From Sphaerobacter sp. (lineage in GTDB: Bacteria; Chloroflexota; Chloroflexia; Thermomicrobiales; Thermomicrobiaceae): a stretch of DNA of 44,585 nt. Positions 19,916 to 27,569 of this stretch are shown piece by piece (within the stretch, counting starts at the first letter, position 1; each line of letters starts with the position of its first letter). The notes under the pieces were generated by a model. It was not told the DNA's origin and searched no databases. It was given only the letters and a program-made list of their open reading frames with translations. Position numbers and translations under genes: made by a program. The DNA lies in contig JASBVL010000049.1 of assembly GCA_029961075.1 (NCBI GenBank), positions 1-44,585 of the forward strand, written 5' to 3'.

Positions 19916-20170
19916 ATGGTGGACACCGACCCGTCCTTCGACATCGAACTCGAGCGGCGGCGCGGCGCCGCGATGCGGACCTACACGACCCCCGCTGTCA
20001 TCACGCTCCGGCTCTATTGGGTCTTCTGGCTGCCCGGTTTCATCGCCAACCTCGTCTACTGGCAACAGGCCGCGCGCGACGAGCAACTCATCGGCCGCGC
20101 CCCGGACGGCAAGGGCTGTCTGCTCTGGCGCTTCATCGTCTTCACCATGTTCGTCGCCGCCGGCAGCTAG
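19916..20170 (+). CDS. Small membrane protein of unknown function (84 residues)
   Basis: It starts with ATG at 19916 after a strong GGAGAGAGGA. An acidic and basic N-terminus (VDTDPSFDIELERRRG) is followed by two hydrophobic stretches, about residues 27-46 (VITLRLYWVFWLPGFIANLV) and 70-82 (LLWRFIVFTMFVA), with a charged loop between (QQAARDEQLIGRAPDGKG). I do not recognise the family. It has its own promoter and lies upstream of the methyltransferase gene, with 182 bp between. Being aromatic-rich and hydrophobic, it is likely a real inner-membrane protein. Confidence 0.7.
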   Translation: MVDTDPSFDIELERRRGAAMRTYTTPAVITLRLYWVFWLPGFIANLVYWQQAARDEQLIGRAPDGKGCLLWRFIVFTMFVAAGS

Positions 20171-20352
20171 CCGCGAGGTCGCCGGGAGCGGCCCGCTGCC
20201 GGCGGCTCGTCCAGCCGGTCCCTGGTGAGGCGTGGCATGGGCGGGAGTGCCGTGCTGCGCTGTGAGTCGCAACGACGAGATCGGACGGGAGACGGGTGCC
20301 GTCCGTATCCCGTCCCTTGACCCGAGATGATGGCCGCCACGAGGACCCCAGG

Positions 20353-22008
20353 ATGGGCGACGAGCAGACAGGCTGGCGGAATCGGCTCTACTTTGGAGAC
20401 AACCTCGACATCCTGCGGGTCCACGTGCCGAAGGAGAGTGTGGATCTGATCTATCTGGACCCGCCGTTCAACTCCAAGGCCAGCTACAACGTGCTCTTCA
20501 AGGAGCAGAGCGGCACCCACTCCACCGCCCAGATCCACGCCTTCGAGGACACCTGGCACTGGGGACTGGAAGCGGAGCGCGCCTTCCACGAGGTGGTGAC
20601 CGAGGGGCCGAAGAAGCTGGCCGACCTGCTCCAGGCGATGCGCACCTTCCTCGGCCAGAACGACATGATGGCCTACCTCGTGATGATGGCCCCGCGCCTG
20701 GTGGAGCTGCACCGCGTCTTGAAACCCACCGGCAGCATCTACCTGCACTGTGATCCGACTGCAAGCCACTACATCAAGCTGCTGCTGGATGCGGTGTTTG
20801 GGCCGAAGCAGTATCGCAATGAGGTGATTTGGCAGCGGACTAATGCCCGAAGCACCACGGGCCGCTGGCCGCGCATCCACGATACGATCTTTTTCTACTC
20901 CAAGACGGACAAGTTCACCTTCAAGTCGACAAAGGTCCCCGCTGATAAGCGGAAGCTTCCACACACCCTGATCACCGGCCCCGACGGGTTGAAGTACCAG
21001 ACCTACGAGTTGACCGCACCTGGGGTAACGGAGGACGGTGAGAGTGGCCGTCCCTGGCGCGGCTACGACCCCACACCGCTGGGCCGCCATTGGGCGAACA
21101 GCCACGCTGTCATGGACGGGTGGGATGCGTGTGGCCTGATCCATTGGCCCAAGGGGGGTGGTTTCCCGCGACGGCGTGATGAATACCCATTCGATCCAGA
21201 TTCCCGCATGACCACCGTAGGAGACATCTGGACCGACATTGATCGGATCAACCAAGCAGCCAAGGAGCGGCTCGGCTATCCCACCCAGAAGCCCGAGGCC
21301 CTGCTGGAGCGCATCATCCGGGCGAGCAGCAACGAGGGCGACGTGGTGCTGGACCCCTTCTGCGGCTGCGGCACCACCGTGGCCGTGGCGGAGCGCCTGA
21401 AACGCCGCTGGATCGGCATCGACATCACCTACCTGGCCATCACCCTCATGGAGCGCCGGCTCCGGGACGCCTTCGGCGAGGACCTCGCCCCCTGCGTCGT
21501 CGAGGGCGACCCCCGCGACGTGGCCAGTGCCCGCGACCTCGCCCTGCGAGACCGCTTCCAGTTCGAGTGGTGGGCGCTCAGCCTGGTCGATGCGCGCCCC
21601 GCGCAGGACAAGCGCAAGGGGGCCGACGGCGGCGTCGACGGTTACATCCACTTCTTCGACGACACCAGCGGGACGGCCAAGACCATCATCGTCCAGGTCA
21701 AGAGCGGTAACGTCAGCGCCGCCCACGTCAGGGACCTCAAGGGGGTGGTGGAGCGCGAGCGGGCCGCCATCGGGGTGCTGATCACGCTCAACGAGCCGAC
21801 CAGGCCGATGCTCGATGAGGCGGTGGCGGCGGGGTTCTACCAGCCGGAGCACTTCTCCGGGCAGTACCCGCGCATCCAGCTCCTGACCATCGGCGAGCTG
21901 CTGGAGGGCAAGCGCGTCCTCTACCCGGCGCTGGCCCCGGTAGCGACGTTCCAGCGGGCAGAGCGCAAGCGCAGGACCGCCGGGAGGCAAGAGCGGCTAG
22001 CCCTGTAG
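20353..22008 (+). CDS. DNA methyltransferase fused to a PD-(D/E)XK nuclease-like domain
   Basis: The 551-residue protein begins with an amino-methyltransferase: YFGDNLDIL, then the catalytic DPPF (36-39, motif IV), HCDPTASHYIKLLLDAVFG, and later LDPFCGCGTTVAVAERLKRRWIGIDI (motif I, about 333-358). Motif IV before motif I is the beta class, which makes N6-adenine or N4-cytosine. After about residue 395 comes a second domain with FEWWALSLVDA, a conserved GGVDGYI (Asp about 429) and IIVQVKSG (447-452), the D...QxK pattern of Mrr-type restriction nucleases. Modification and cleavage may thus lie in one chain, as in some single-protein restriction systems. Codon use around 20800-21300 is less GC-biased than in neighbours, which suggests transfer. 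No separate specificity or restriction gene is adjacent. It starts with ATG at 20353. Confidence 0.88.
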   Translation: MGDEQTGWRNRLYFGDNLDILRVHVPKESVDLIYLDPPFNSKASYNVLFKEQSGTHSTAQIHAFEDTWHWGLEAERAFHEVVTEGPKKLADLLQAMRTFLGQNDMMAYLVMMAPRLVELHRVLKPTGSIYLHCDPTASHYIKLLLDAVFGPKQYRNEVIWQRTNARSTTGRWPRIHDTIFFYSKTDKFTFKSTKVPADKRKLPHTLITGPDGLKYQTYELTAPGVTEDGESGRPWRGYDPTPLGRHWANSHAVMDGWDACGLIHWPKGGGFPRRRDEYPFDPDSRMTTVGDIWTDIDRINQAAKERLGYPTQKPEALLERIIRASSNEGDVVLDPFCGCGTTVAVAERLKRRWIGIDITYLAITLMERRLRDAFGEDLAPCVVEGDPRDVASARDLALRDRFQFEWWALSLVDARPAQDKRKGADGGVDGYIHFFDDTSGTAKTIIVQVKSGNVSAAHVRDLKGVVERERAAIGVLITLNEPTRPMLDEAVAAGFYQPEHFSGQYPRIQLLTIGELLEGKRVLYPALAPVATFQRAERKRRTAGRQERLAL

Positions 22009-22372
22009 CGCCGCCCATGCAGAAACCCGCGGGAGGAGGTCGTGAGCGGATCTCGGCCGACCGGCCTCACCAGGCAATCCCGCTGATACTCACGGCTTGA
22101 CTCGCTGGGGATCGAGTGACGAGGTGGACGAAACGCCACCTCTGGGGGGCATGCGGAGGCTCGCCGGGACGCGGGATGCGCTCCCCGTGTGGCTCGGGAA
22201 CCTCCAGCCCGGCAGCGCGCTGACCGTTCGGGTCACGGTCACCGCGATGCAGTTCCCCGAGCCGGAGTTGCACATTGACGAAGCGGCCGATGCAAGCCCT
22301 GAGAACGACGGAACCGCCCTGCCGCCAGACGAAGCGGCCGAGGCGGGGGCGTTTGGCACGCGCCCCGTCCCG
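22009..22372. other. Interval after the methyltransferase gene, no convincing gene
   Basis: One weak frame (TTG at about 22097 to 22447, plus strand) contains a strand-like stretch LQPGSALTVRVTVTAMQ, but it has no ribosome site, starts with TTG, and its 3' part runs through the promoter at 22373-22402. It may be a degraded gene end. I see no repeat or RNA here. Confidence 0.4.
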
Positions 22373-22402
22373 TTGACGGGCGGGCGCGGGCTGGCCTATG
22401 CT
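22373..22402 (+). promoter_or_regulatory. Promoter of the 43-residue membrane protein
   Basis: TTGACG (22373-22378), an 18-bp spacer and TATGCT (22397-22402) are followed 38 nt after the expected start (about 22409) by GAGGAGGAA and a GTG. The chain promoter, ribosome site and short hydrophobic frame supports a small real gene. Confidence 0.6.
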
Positions 22403-22450
22403 CAGGGGCAGTGTGCGGTCGTGGGCGGTCGATCGAGGAGGAACTGACCG

Positions 22451-22582
22451 GTGGAGAGCCTTGAGCGCCTGTATGGCCGGGCCGTGGTGGCCTTCGTGCT
22501 CCTGATGATGCTGAACTTCGTCGCCCTCTTCGGCCTCATGGCGATCGGCATCTGGCAGGGATTCCGCATCACCTGGTTCTAG
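22451..22582 (+). CDS. Single-span membrane microprotein (43 residues)
   Basis: GTG at 22451 follows GAGGAGGAA with a normal spacing and leads to TAG at 22580-22582. The peptide begins MESLERLYGRAVV, has one long hydrophobic segment (about residues 12-35, with FVLLMMLNFVALFGLMAIGIW) and ends QGFRITWF. The charge pattern predicts a cytoplasmic N-terminus. I cannot assign a function. It has its own promoter and precedes the purine permease by 230 bp. Confidence 0.65.
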   Translation: MESLERLYGRAVVAFVLLMMLNFVALFGLMAIGIWQGFRITWF

Positions 22583-22842
22583 CGCGCTCCCCGACGCGAT
22601 CTCTGGTGAGCACGGGACAGCCTACCCGGCAGGGCCGGGCAGGCGTATTGTGCTGCATGCCGGGACGGGACGCCGCGCCGGGCGTCGGGCCCGGGGTCCG
22701 GCGCCGGGGCCAGCCGCCGGAGGCGCTGCCAGGTCGCATACGTTCGCGCGTTGTCGGCCGCGCGCCCTCTTGCGCATCCGGCTCACTCCCGGTGTAGAAT
22801 TACCCGGTCGGGGTGGATTGCTTGCGGGAGGTTGTGCGGACG

Positions 22843-24294
22843 GTGAGCCAGGAGACAGTCGCGACCCGACAGTCGGCAGGCGTGGCAGGCGCTCTCGACC
22901 GACTGTTTCGCCTCAGGGAGCTTGGGACCGACGTCCCGACGGAGGTGATGGCGGGCCTGACCACCTTCATGGTCATGGCCTACATCCTGTTCGTGAACCC
23001 GATCATTCTGGGCAACCCGGACCTGCCCGATCAGTTCCCGGTCCGGGCCACGGCGACGGCCACGGCGCTGGTCGCCGGCGTCATGACGATCATCATGGGC
23101 CTGGCGACGAACCGGGCCTTCGCCATCGCGCCGGGCATGGGCCTCAACGCCATCGTCGCCTTCCAGCTCGTGGGGGCGATGGGGCTGACGATGCCCCAGG
23201 CGATGGGCGTGATCGTCGCCGAGGGGCTCGTCATCACCGCGCTGGTGCTGCTGGGCATCCGGCAGGCGGTGTTCAACGCCATCCCGGTCGAGTTGAAGAA
23301 GGCCATCTCGGTCGGGATCGGCCTCTTTATCCTCTTCATCGGGCTGGTCAACGGGGGGATCGTCGTTGCCAACCCGTCGACGCTGGTGGCGCTGGGGAAC
23401 CTGCGCGGCGCGCCGGTCTTCGTCACCGCCTTCGGCCTGGTGCTCACCATCGCGCTGCTGGCGCGCAACGTCAAGGGCGCGATCCTGTGGGGCATCCTCG
23501 GGAGCACGGTGGCCGCGATCGTGGTCAAGGCGATCACGGGGACCGACCAGTTCGCCCCCGGCGTGGCCGAGGTGCCCAGCCAGTGGATCGCCACGCCCGA
23601 CTTCAGCACGGTGGGGCAGTTCTCCTTCGGCTTCATCGCCGAGTTGGGGGTGCTGACCGCCATCCTGGTGGTCTTCGCGCTGATGCTCTCCGACTTCTTC
23701 GACACGATGGGGACGCTCATCGGCGTCGGCAGCCAGGCCGGCTACCTGAACGAGAAGGGGGAGCTGCCGCAGGCGCAGCGGGCGCTGACCGTCGACTCGC
23801 TGGCGGCGGTGGCCGGGGGCGTGGCCGGCACGTCGTCGGCGACGACCTACATTGAGTCGGCGGCCGGGGTCGGCGTTGGCGGGCGCAGCGGCCTGGTGTC
23901 GGTGGTCACCGGCATCCTCTTCCTGCTGGCGATGCCCCTGGCGCCGCTGGTCGAGGTCGTCCCGAGCCAGGCGACGGCGCCGGCGCTGATCATCGTCGGC
24001 TGGATGATGATGTCGGTGCTGTCCGAGCGCGAGACGCACACGCAGAGCGGCCGGTCGATCACCGCGCGCGCCATCGACTTCGCGAACATCGAGGAGGGCC
24101 TGCCGGTCGTCGTCACGATGGTGATGATGCCGCTGACCTACAACATCACCAACGGCATCGGGGCCGGGTTCATCACCTGGACGCTGATCAAGATCGTCAA
24201 GGGGAAGTTCCGGGAGGTGCACCCGGCGATGTACGTCGCCAGCGTCGCCTTCCTCGTCTACTTCCTTCGCAGCTACCTCGGCGTGGACGTGTAG
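22843..24294 (+). CDS. NCS2-family purine permease (guanine/hypoxanthine, AzgA/PbuG type)
   Basis: A proton-linked nucleobase importer with about 12-14 membrane segments. Family markers are TTFMVMAYILFVNPIIL, ATATATALVAGVMTIIMGLATNRAFAIAPGMGLNA, ELKKAISVGIGLFILFIGL, LMLSDFFDTMGTLIGVGSQAG and the NCS2 signature region VAGTSSATTYIESAAGVGVGGRSG, then NIEEGLPVVVTMVMMPLTYNITNGIGAGFI. The AzgA/PbuG branch is indicated by DFFDTMGT and TTYIESAAG; the exact base is not readable. I chose the GTG at 22843 (GGGAGG upstream); GTG at 22813 is also open. A TAGAAT at 22795-22800 may be its -10 box. I looked for a purine riboswitch in the leader and found none. Confidence 0.93.
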   Translation: MSQETVATRQSAGVAGALDRLFRLRELGTDVPTEVMAGLTTFMVMAYILFVNPIILGNPDLPDQFPVRATATATALVAGVMTIIMGLATNRAFAIAPGMGLNAIVAFQLVGAMGLTMPQAMGVIVAEGLVITALVLLGIRQAVFNAIPVELKKAISVGIGLFILFIGLVNGGIVVANPSTLVALGNLRGAPVFVTAFGLVLTIALLARNVKGAILWGILGSTVAAIVVKAITGTDQFAPGVAEVPSQWIATPDFSTVGQFSFGFIAELGVLTAILVVFALMLSDFFDTMGTLIGVGSQAGYLNEKGELPQAQRALTVDSLAAVAGGVAGTSSATTYIESAAGVGVGGRSGLVSVVTGILFLLAMPLAPLVEVVPSQATAPALIIVGWMMMSVLSERETHTQSGRSITARAIDFANIEEGLPVVVTMVMMPLTYNITNGIGAGFITWTLIKIVKGKFREVHPAMYVASVAFLVYFLRSYLGVDV

Positions 24295-24328
24295 CCGGGC
24301 ACGCCGGGCAAACAACGCGAGCCAGAGC

Positions 24329-24357
24329 CGGACGGTGGGGCGCGTCCCCACCGTCCG
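24329..24357 (+). terminator. Terminator hairpin after the purine permease
   Basis: A perfect 12-bp stem CGGACGGTGGGG / CCCCACCGTCCG with a 5-nt loop (CGCGT), followed by TCGTTTCG. It lies 35 nt after the permease stop codon and 110 bp before the next start. The T-tract is short, as is common in high-GC genomes. Confidence 0.7.
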
Positions 24358-24466
24358 TCGTTTCGCACCCCGGCAGCGGTGCCTGGCCGCGGCACGCGCG
24401 ATGCTGCGCTCGGGCCGGGGATGGTGGCGGCGTACCGGCGGTGGTTGGCGTGAGGAGGCCGGCCGC

Positions 24467-25024
24467 ATGGACCACACGGACCACGTCGCCCTGCTGCGCG
24501 GTGGGGTACCGACCGAGCCCGGCACCTGGGCCGACCTCGGCGCCGGCACCGGCGCCTTCACCCTGGCACTGGCGGACCTGCTCGGCCCCGGCGCCGTGAT
24601 CTACGCCGTCGATTGGGACCGCGTCGCGCTGCGGCGCCTGGAGCGCGAGCGGCACGCGCGCTTCCCGGCCACGACGCTGCACGTCATCGAGGCCGACTTC
24701 AGCCAGCCGCTCCCGCTGCCGCCGCTGGACGGGATCGTGCTGGCCAATTCACTCCACTTCGTGCGGGACAAAGAGCCGGTGCTGGGGCTGGTGCGAGGCT
24801 ACCTGCGCCCGGGCGGGCGGCTGCTGCTGGTGGAGTACGACACCGACCGGGGCAACCCCTGGGTGCCCTACCCGCTCGCCTACCCCACCTGGGCGGCGCT
24901 GGCGGCGCGCTGCGGCTTCAGCGGCACCCGCCTGCTGGCGACGCGCCCCAGCCGCTTCCTCGGGCGCATCTACGCGGCGGCCAGCGAGCGGGCGGCCGGG
25001 GTGGCTTCGGGACGCATTGGATGA
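24467..25024 (+). CDS. Class I SAM-dependent methyltransferase
   Basis: A 185-residue Rossmann methyltransferase. Motif I is TWADLGAGTGAFTLALADLLG (about residues 20-40), the acidic strand-2 end is YAVDWD, VIEADFSQPLPLPPLDGIVLANSLHFVRDK spans motifs II-III, and YLRPGGRLLLVEYD is motif post-I/III. The substrate is unknown; small family members of this type methylate small molecules or act in quinone-like pathways. It starts with ATG at 24467 after GAGGAGG. A hairpin (GACGAG...CTCGTC, 25035-25060) follows the stop closely. It seems to be monocistronic. Confidence 0.85.
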   Translation: MDHTDHVALLRGGVPTEPGTWADLGAGTGAFTLALADLLGPGAVIYAVDWDRVALRRLERERHARFPATTLHVIEADFSQPLPLPPLDGIVLANSLHFVRDKEPVLGLVRGYLRPGGRLLLVEYDTDRGNPWVPYPLAYPTWAALAARCGFSGTRLLATRPSRFLGRIYAAASERAAGVASGRIG

Positions 25025-25502
25025 GTGGTGTGAGGACGAGATCCTCTGCGGATGCTCGTCATCCAGGCTCCGGCGCCAGGAACATTACGTCCAGTTATCG
25101 GCGGATGCGATCCAGCGCGCGCCCGTTCGGTATGCCCGTGAACGGGCCGATGTCGACGCCCGGATAGACGCCGGCAGTTCATTCCCGACCGTCTCCACCA
25201 TCCACCCAACGGCGTTCGGACGCATCTCGCCATCCACCATCTCCCCGAACCGGCATGGACGATCCCGGGCAGCGATGGTGACGAACGATGTCGCCGCCTC
25301 GGCGTCGTCGCCCCCCTTCACGCGACTCGACCGGGGCGGTGGTGTCGCTCTGGCTCATGGAGCACCTGCCCACCCCGGCGATGAGCGGCTCCGCGTCGTC
25401 CACCCGGCGCTCGCCAGGGATCGAGAGCGGCGCGGGCGTGGATCGGTCGGCTGGGAACACGGGCAGGTGGCGTGGCAGCGCGGCCGCGGACTGCAATCAT
25501 GC
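25025..25502. other. Gene-free stretch with a possible terminator hairpin
   Basis: At 25035-25060 GACGAG-ATCC, a TCTGC loop, GGAT and CTCGTC form a bulged hairpin just behind the methyltransferase stop, a likely terminator. The remaining 440 bp have open frames on both strands but none with a ribosome site or recognisable protein. Composition is more even than in coding parts. I see no RNA gene. Confidence 0.45.
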
Positions 25503-25547
25503 TTGCATGTGGGGGCAAATGCCGCTATGATCGTTGCAGCGACGATC
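25503..25547 (+). promoter_or_regulatory. Promoter and operator of the AtuA-like/DUF4387 pair
   Basis: TTGCAT (25503-25508), a 17-bp spacer and TATGAT (25526-25531) form a promoter. An inverted repeat GATCGT-N7-ACGATC (25529-25547) overlaps the -10 and the expected start (about 25538), the position of a repressor site. The leader to the ATG at 25654 is about 115 nt. No regulator gene is adjacent. Confidence 0.6.
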
Positions 25548-25653
25548 GTGGCAGCAGTGGACCGGGCACGGGCTGGGGTGGCCAGGGGCCCGATCCGACG
25601 CGGTGACGCCTGGCGCCGCGTGCACGCGGAAGGAAGAGGGGGCTACGGGACGG

Positions 25654-27036
25654 ATGGGTACCCAACGGCAGATGCGCTTGATGTCGCCCACCGGGCACCT
25701 CGGCTTTACACCGATCGAGCGCGGCAGCTTCGAGATCGGGCTCCGGCAGCGACCGGACGCGATCGTGGCCGACTCCGGGAGTTGCGACATTGGCCCCTAC
25801 CCGCTCGGCTCGGACCAGGCCCACAGCCCCCGCGAGTGGCAGATGCACGACATCGACCTGATCGTCCGCGGCGCCCGCGAGCTGGGGGTCCCGGCGATCA
25901 TCGGCTCGGCCTCCGACACCGGCACCGACCGGGGCGTGGATGACTACGTGGCGATGGTGCAGGAGGTGGTCGAGCGGGAGCGGCTCGGGCCGGTGCGGGT
26001 CGCCGCGATCTACTCGGAGATCGATCCGGAGCTGCTCCGGGGGCTGCTCCGCGACGGGGTGGAGATCCCGGGGCTGAACGGGCGGCCGCCGCTCAGCGAG
26101 GAGATCCTGGACCGGACGGATCACATCGTGGCGGTGATGGGCACGGAGCCGATCATCGACGCGCTCAACGCGGGTGCGGAGATCGTCATCACCGGGCGCG
26201 CGTCGGACAGCGCCATCTTCGCGGCCCTGCCGCTGCGCGCCGGCTACCCGAAGGCGCTGGCCTACTGTCTGGGGAAGCTGCTGGAGTGCGCCTCGTTCTG
26301 CGCCGAGCCCTACATGGGCAAGGAGACCGTCATCGGCACGATCACCGACGAGGACCTGGTGCTGGAGCCGATGCACCCGGGGCAGCGCTGCACGCCGGCG
26401 TCGGTTGCGGGGCATGCGATGTACGAGCGGATCGACCCGTTCAGCGAGACGGTGCCGGGCGGGGTGCTGGACCTGCGGGCGATCCGCTACGAGGCGATCG
26501 ACGAGCGTCGCACGCGGGTGACCGGCGCGCGGTTCATCGACGCGCCGCGCTACACGATCAAGCTGGAGGGCGCGGGCAAGGTCGGCGAGCGGGCGCTGGC
26601 GATCATGGGCATCCGCGACCCGATCACGCTCTCCTATCTGGACGAGGTGATCGCCTTCGCGCGGCAGAAGGTGGAGGCACGCTTCGGCCCGCCGGGCCAG
26701 CCGGGCGGCTATGAGCTCTTCTACCACGTGTTCGGGCGCAACGGGGTGATGGGGTACCTGGAGCCGACGCCGGCGGTGGCGGCCCACGAGGTGGGCGTCG
26801 TGGTCGAGGCGGTGGCGCCGACGCGGGCGATGGCCGACGAGATCGCGGCGATGGGCTCGCGGAACATGTTCTACGCGCGCCTGCCAGTGGTGAAGGGCAC
26901 CGCGGGCGGGGCGTCCTTCTTCTCCGACGAGGTGCTGGCGGCCCGGCCGGGCTATGAGTGGACGGTAGCCCACGTGCTGCCGGTGGAGGATCCACGGGCG
27001 CTCTTCCGCACGCGGCTGCTGACCGTGGGAGGGTAG
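25654..27036 (+). CDS. DUF1446/AtuA-like protein (acyclic terpene utilisation AtuA family)
   Basis: A cytoplasmic protein of 460 residues. It resembles the DUF1446 (AtuA) family: SPTGHLGFTPIERGSFEIGLRQRPDAIVADSGSCDIGPYPLGSD near the N-terminus, VPAIIGSASDTG, VIAVMGTEPIIDAL-like segments, AEIVITGRASDSAIFAALPLRAGYPKALAYCLGKLLECASF and LDLRAIRYEAIDERRTRVTGARF. AtuA is needed for citronellol/geraniol breakdown in Pseudomonas, but the reaction of this branch is not known, and the N-terminus differs from typical AtuA, so no substrate is claimed. It is followed after 8 nt by its usual partner, a DUF4387 protein. The start is ATG at 25654; ATG codons 7 and 10 are also possible, with the SD-like GGAAGGAAGAGG lying well upstream. 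Confidence 0.75.
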   Translation: MGTQRQMRLMSPTGHLGFTPIERGSFEIGLRQRPDAIVADSGSCDIGPYPLGSDQAHSPREWQMHDIDLIVRGARELGVPAIIGSASDTGTDRGVDDYVAMVQEVVERERLGPVRVAAIYSEIDPELLRGLLRDGVEIPGLNGRPPLSEEILDRTDHIVAVMGTEPIIDALNAGAEIVITGRASDSAIFAALPLRAGYPKALAYCLGKLLECASFCAEPYMGKETVIGTITDEDLVLEPMHPGQRCTPASVAGHAMYERIDPFSETVPGGVLDLRAIRYEAIDERRTRVTGARFIDAPRYTIKLEGAGKVGERALAIMGIRDPITLSYLDEVIAFARQKVEARFGPPGQPGGYELFYHVFGRNGVMGYLEPTPAVAAHEVGVVVEAVAPTRAMADEIAAMGSRNMFYARLPVVKGTAGGASFFSDEVLAARPGYEWTVAHVLPVEDPRALFRTRLLTVGG

Positions 27037-27044
27037 GGGATCGG

Positions 27045-27392
27045 ATGACAGAGACGAGCGGCACCACGATGAAGCTGCGCGATCTGGCGACCACGATCCG
27101 GAGCAAGAACGCCGGGGTCGATCACATCACGTTCGACATCATCTTTCGGGAGCCGCGCTACTACGAGGCGGCGAAGCGCAGCGAGGCGCTGACGCCGCAG
27201 CGGATCGCCGACCTCTACCGCATCCCCGTGACGGATATCGTCAGCTTCGTGGCTTTCGACCCGGCCCAGGCGATCAAGTTCACCATCCGGCGGCGGCGGC
27301 CGAGCGGCAGCCCCGGCGAGCCGGACGTGTTCGGCTCGCAGATGTACCCGCCGCTGTTCGACATCGAGATCCCGGTGGAGGATGCCGGGTGA
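27045..27392 (+). CDS. DUF4387 family protein, partner of the AtuA-like protein
   Basis: 115 residues matching DUF4387: LRDLATTIRSKNAGVDHITFDIIFREPRYYEAAKRS, the middle LTPQRIADLYRIPVTDIVSFVAFDPAQAIKFTIRR, and the end DVFGSQMYPPLFDIEIP. DUF4387 genes usually follow an AtuA/DUF1446 gene and are thought to form a two-subunit enzyme or a complex with it; no reaction is known to me. It starts with ATG at 27045, 8 nt after the upstream stop, with GGGGATCGG as ribosome site. Tight spacing means co-expression. Confidence 0.85.
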   Translation: MTETSGTTMKLRDLATTIRSKNAGVDHITFDIIFREPRYYEAAKRSEALTPQRIADLYRIPVTDIVSFVAFDPAQAIKFTIRRRRPSGSPGEPDVFGSQMYPPLFDIEIPVEDAG

Positions 27393-27429
27393 GCCGCCGC
27401 CGCGGCTGCGTTGCGTCCCCACAACCCGC

Positions 27430-27460
27430 AAGCGGGCGGGACCGCTGGTCCCGCCCGCTT
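27430..27460. terminator. Bidirectional terminator hairpin between convergent genes
   Basis: AAGCGGGCGGGACC (27430-27443), a 3-nt loop GCT and its perfect inverse GGTCCCGCCCGCTT (27447-27460) give a 14-bp stem. It starts with AA and ends with TT, so it fits both strands, and it sits between the DUF4387 stop (27392, plus) and the C45 stop (27570, minus). The region 27461-27569 has no gene. Confidence 0.75.
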
Positions 27461-27569
27461 GTCGTGCGCCGGGCGTCCGGCGCGGCGGCCGCCCGAGGAG
27501 CGGCCATGCCCTTGACGCCGGTGTCGGCCCGGCGCCGCGCGGGGGCCGACGCCGGCGCTCCCGGTGCCG

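Noticed and set aside
22097-22447. 116-codon frame on the plus strand
   Set aside because: TTG start, no ribosome site, and its end runs through a promoter that drives the next small gene. Kept only as a possible gene remnant.
22583-22842. Purine riboswitch before the NCS2 permease
   Set aside because: The GC-rich leader shows no purine-aptamer core or the expected three-helix arrangement with conserved loop bases.
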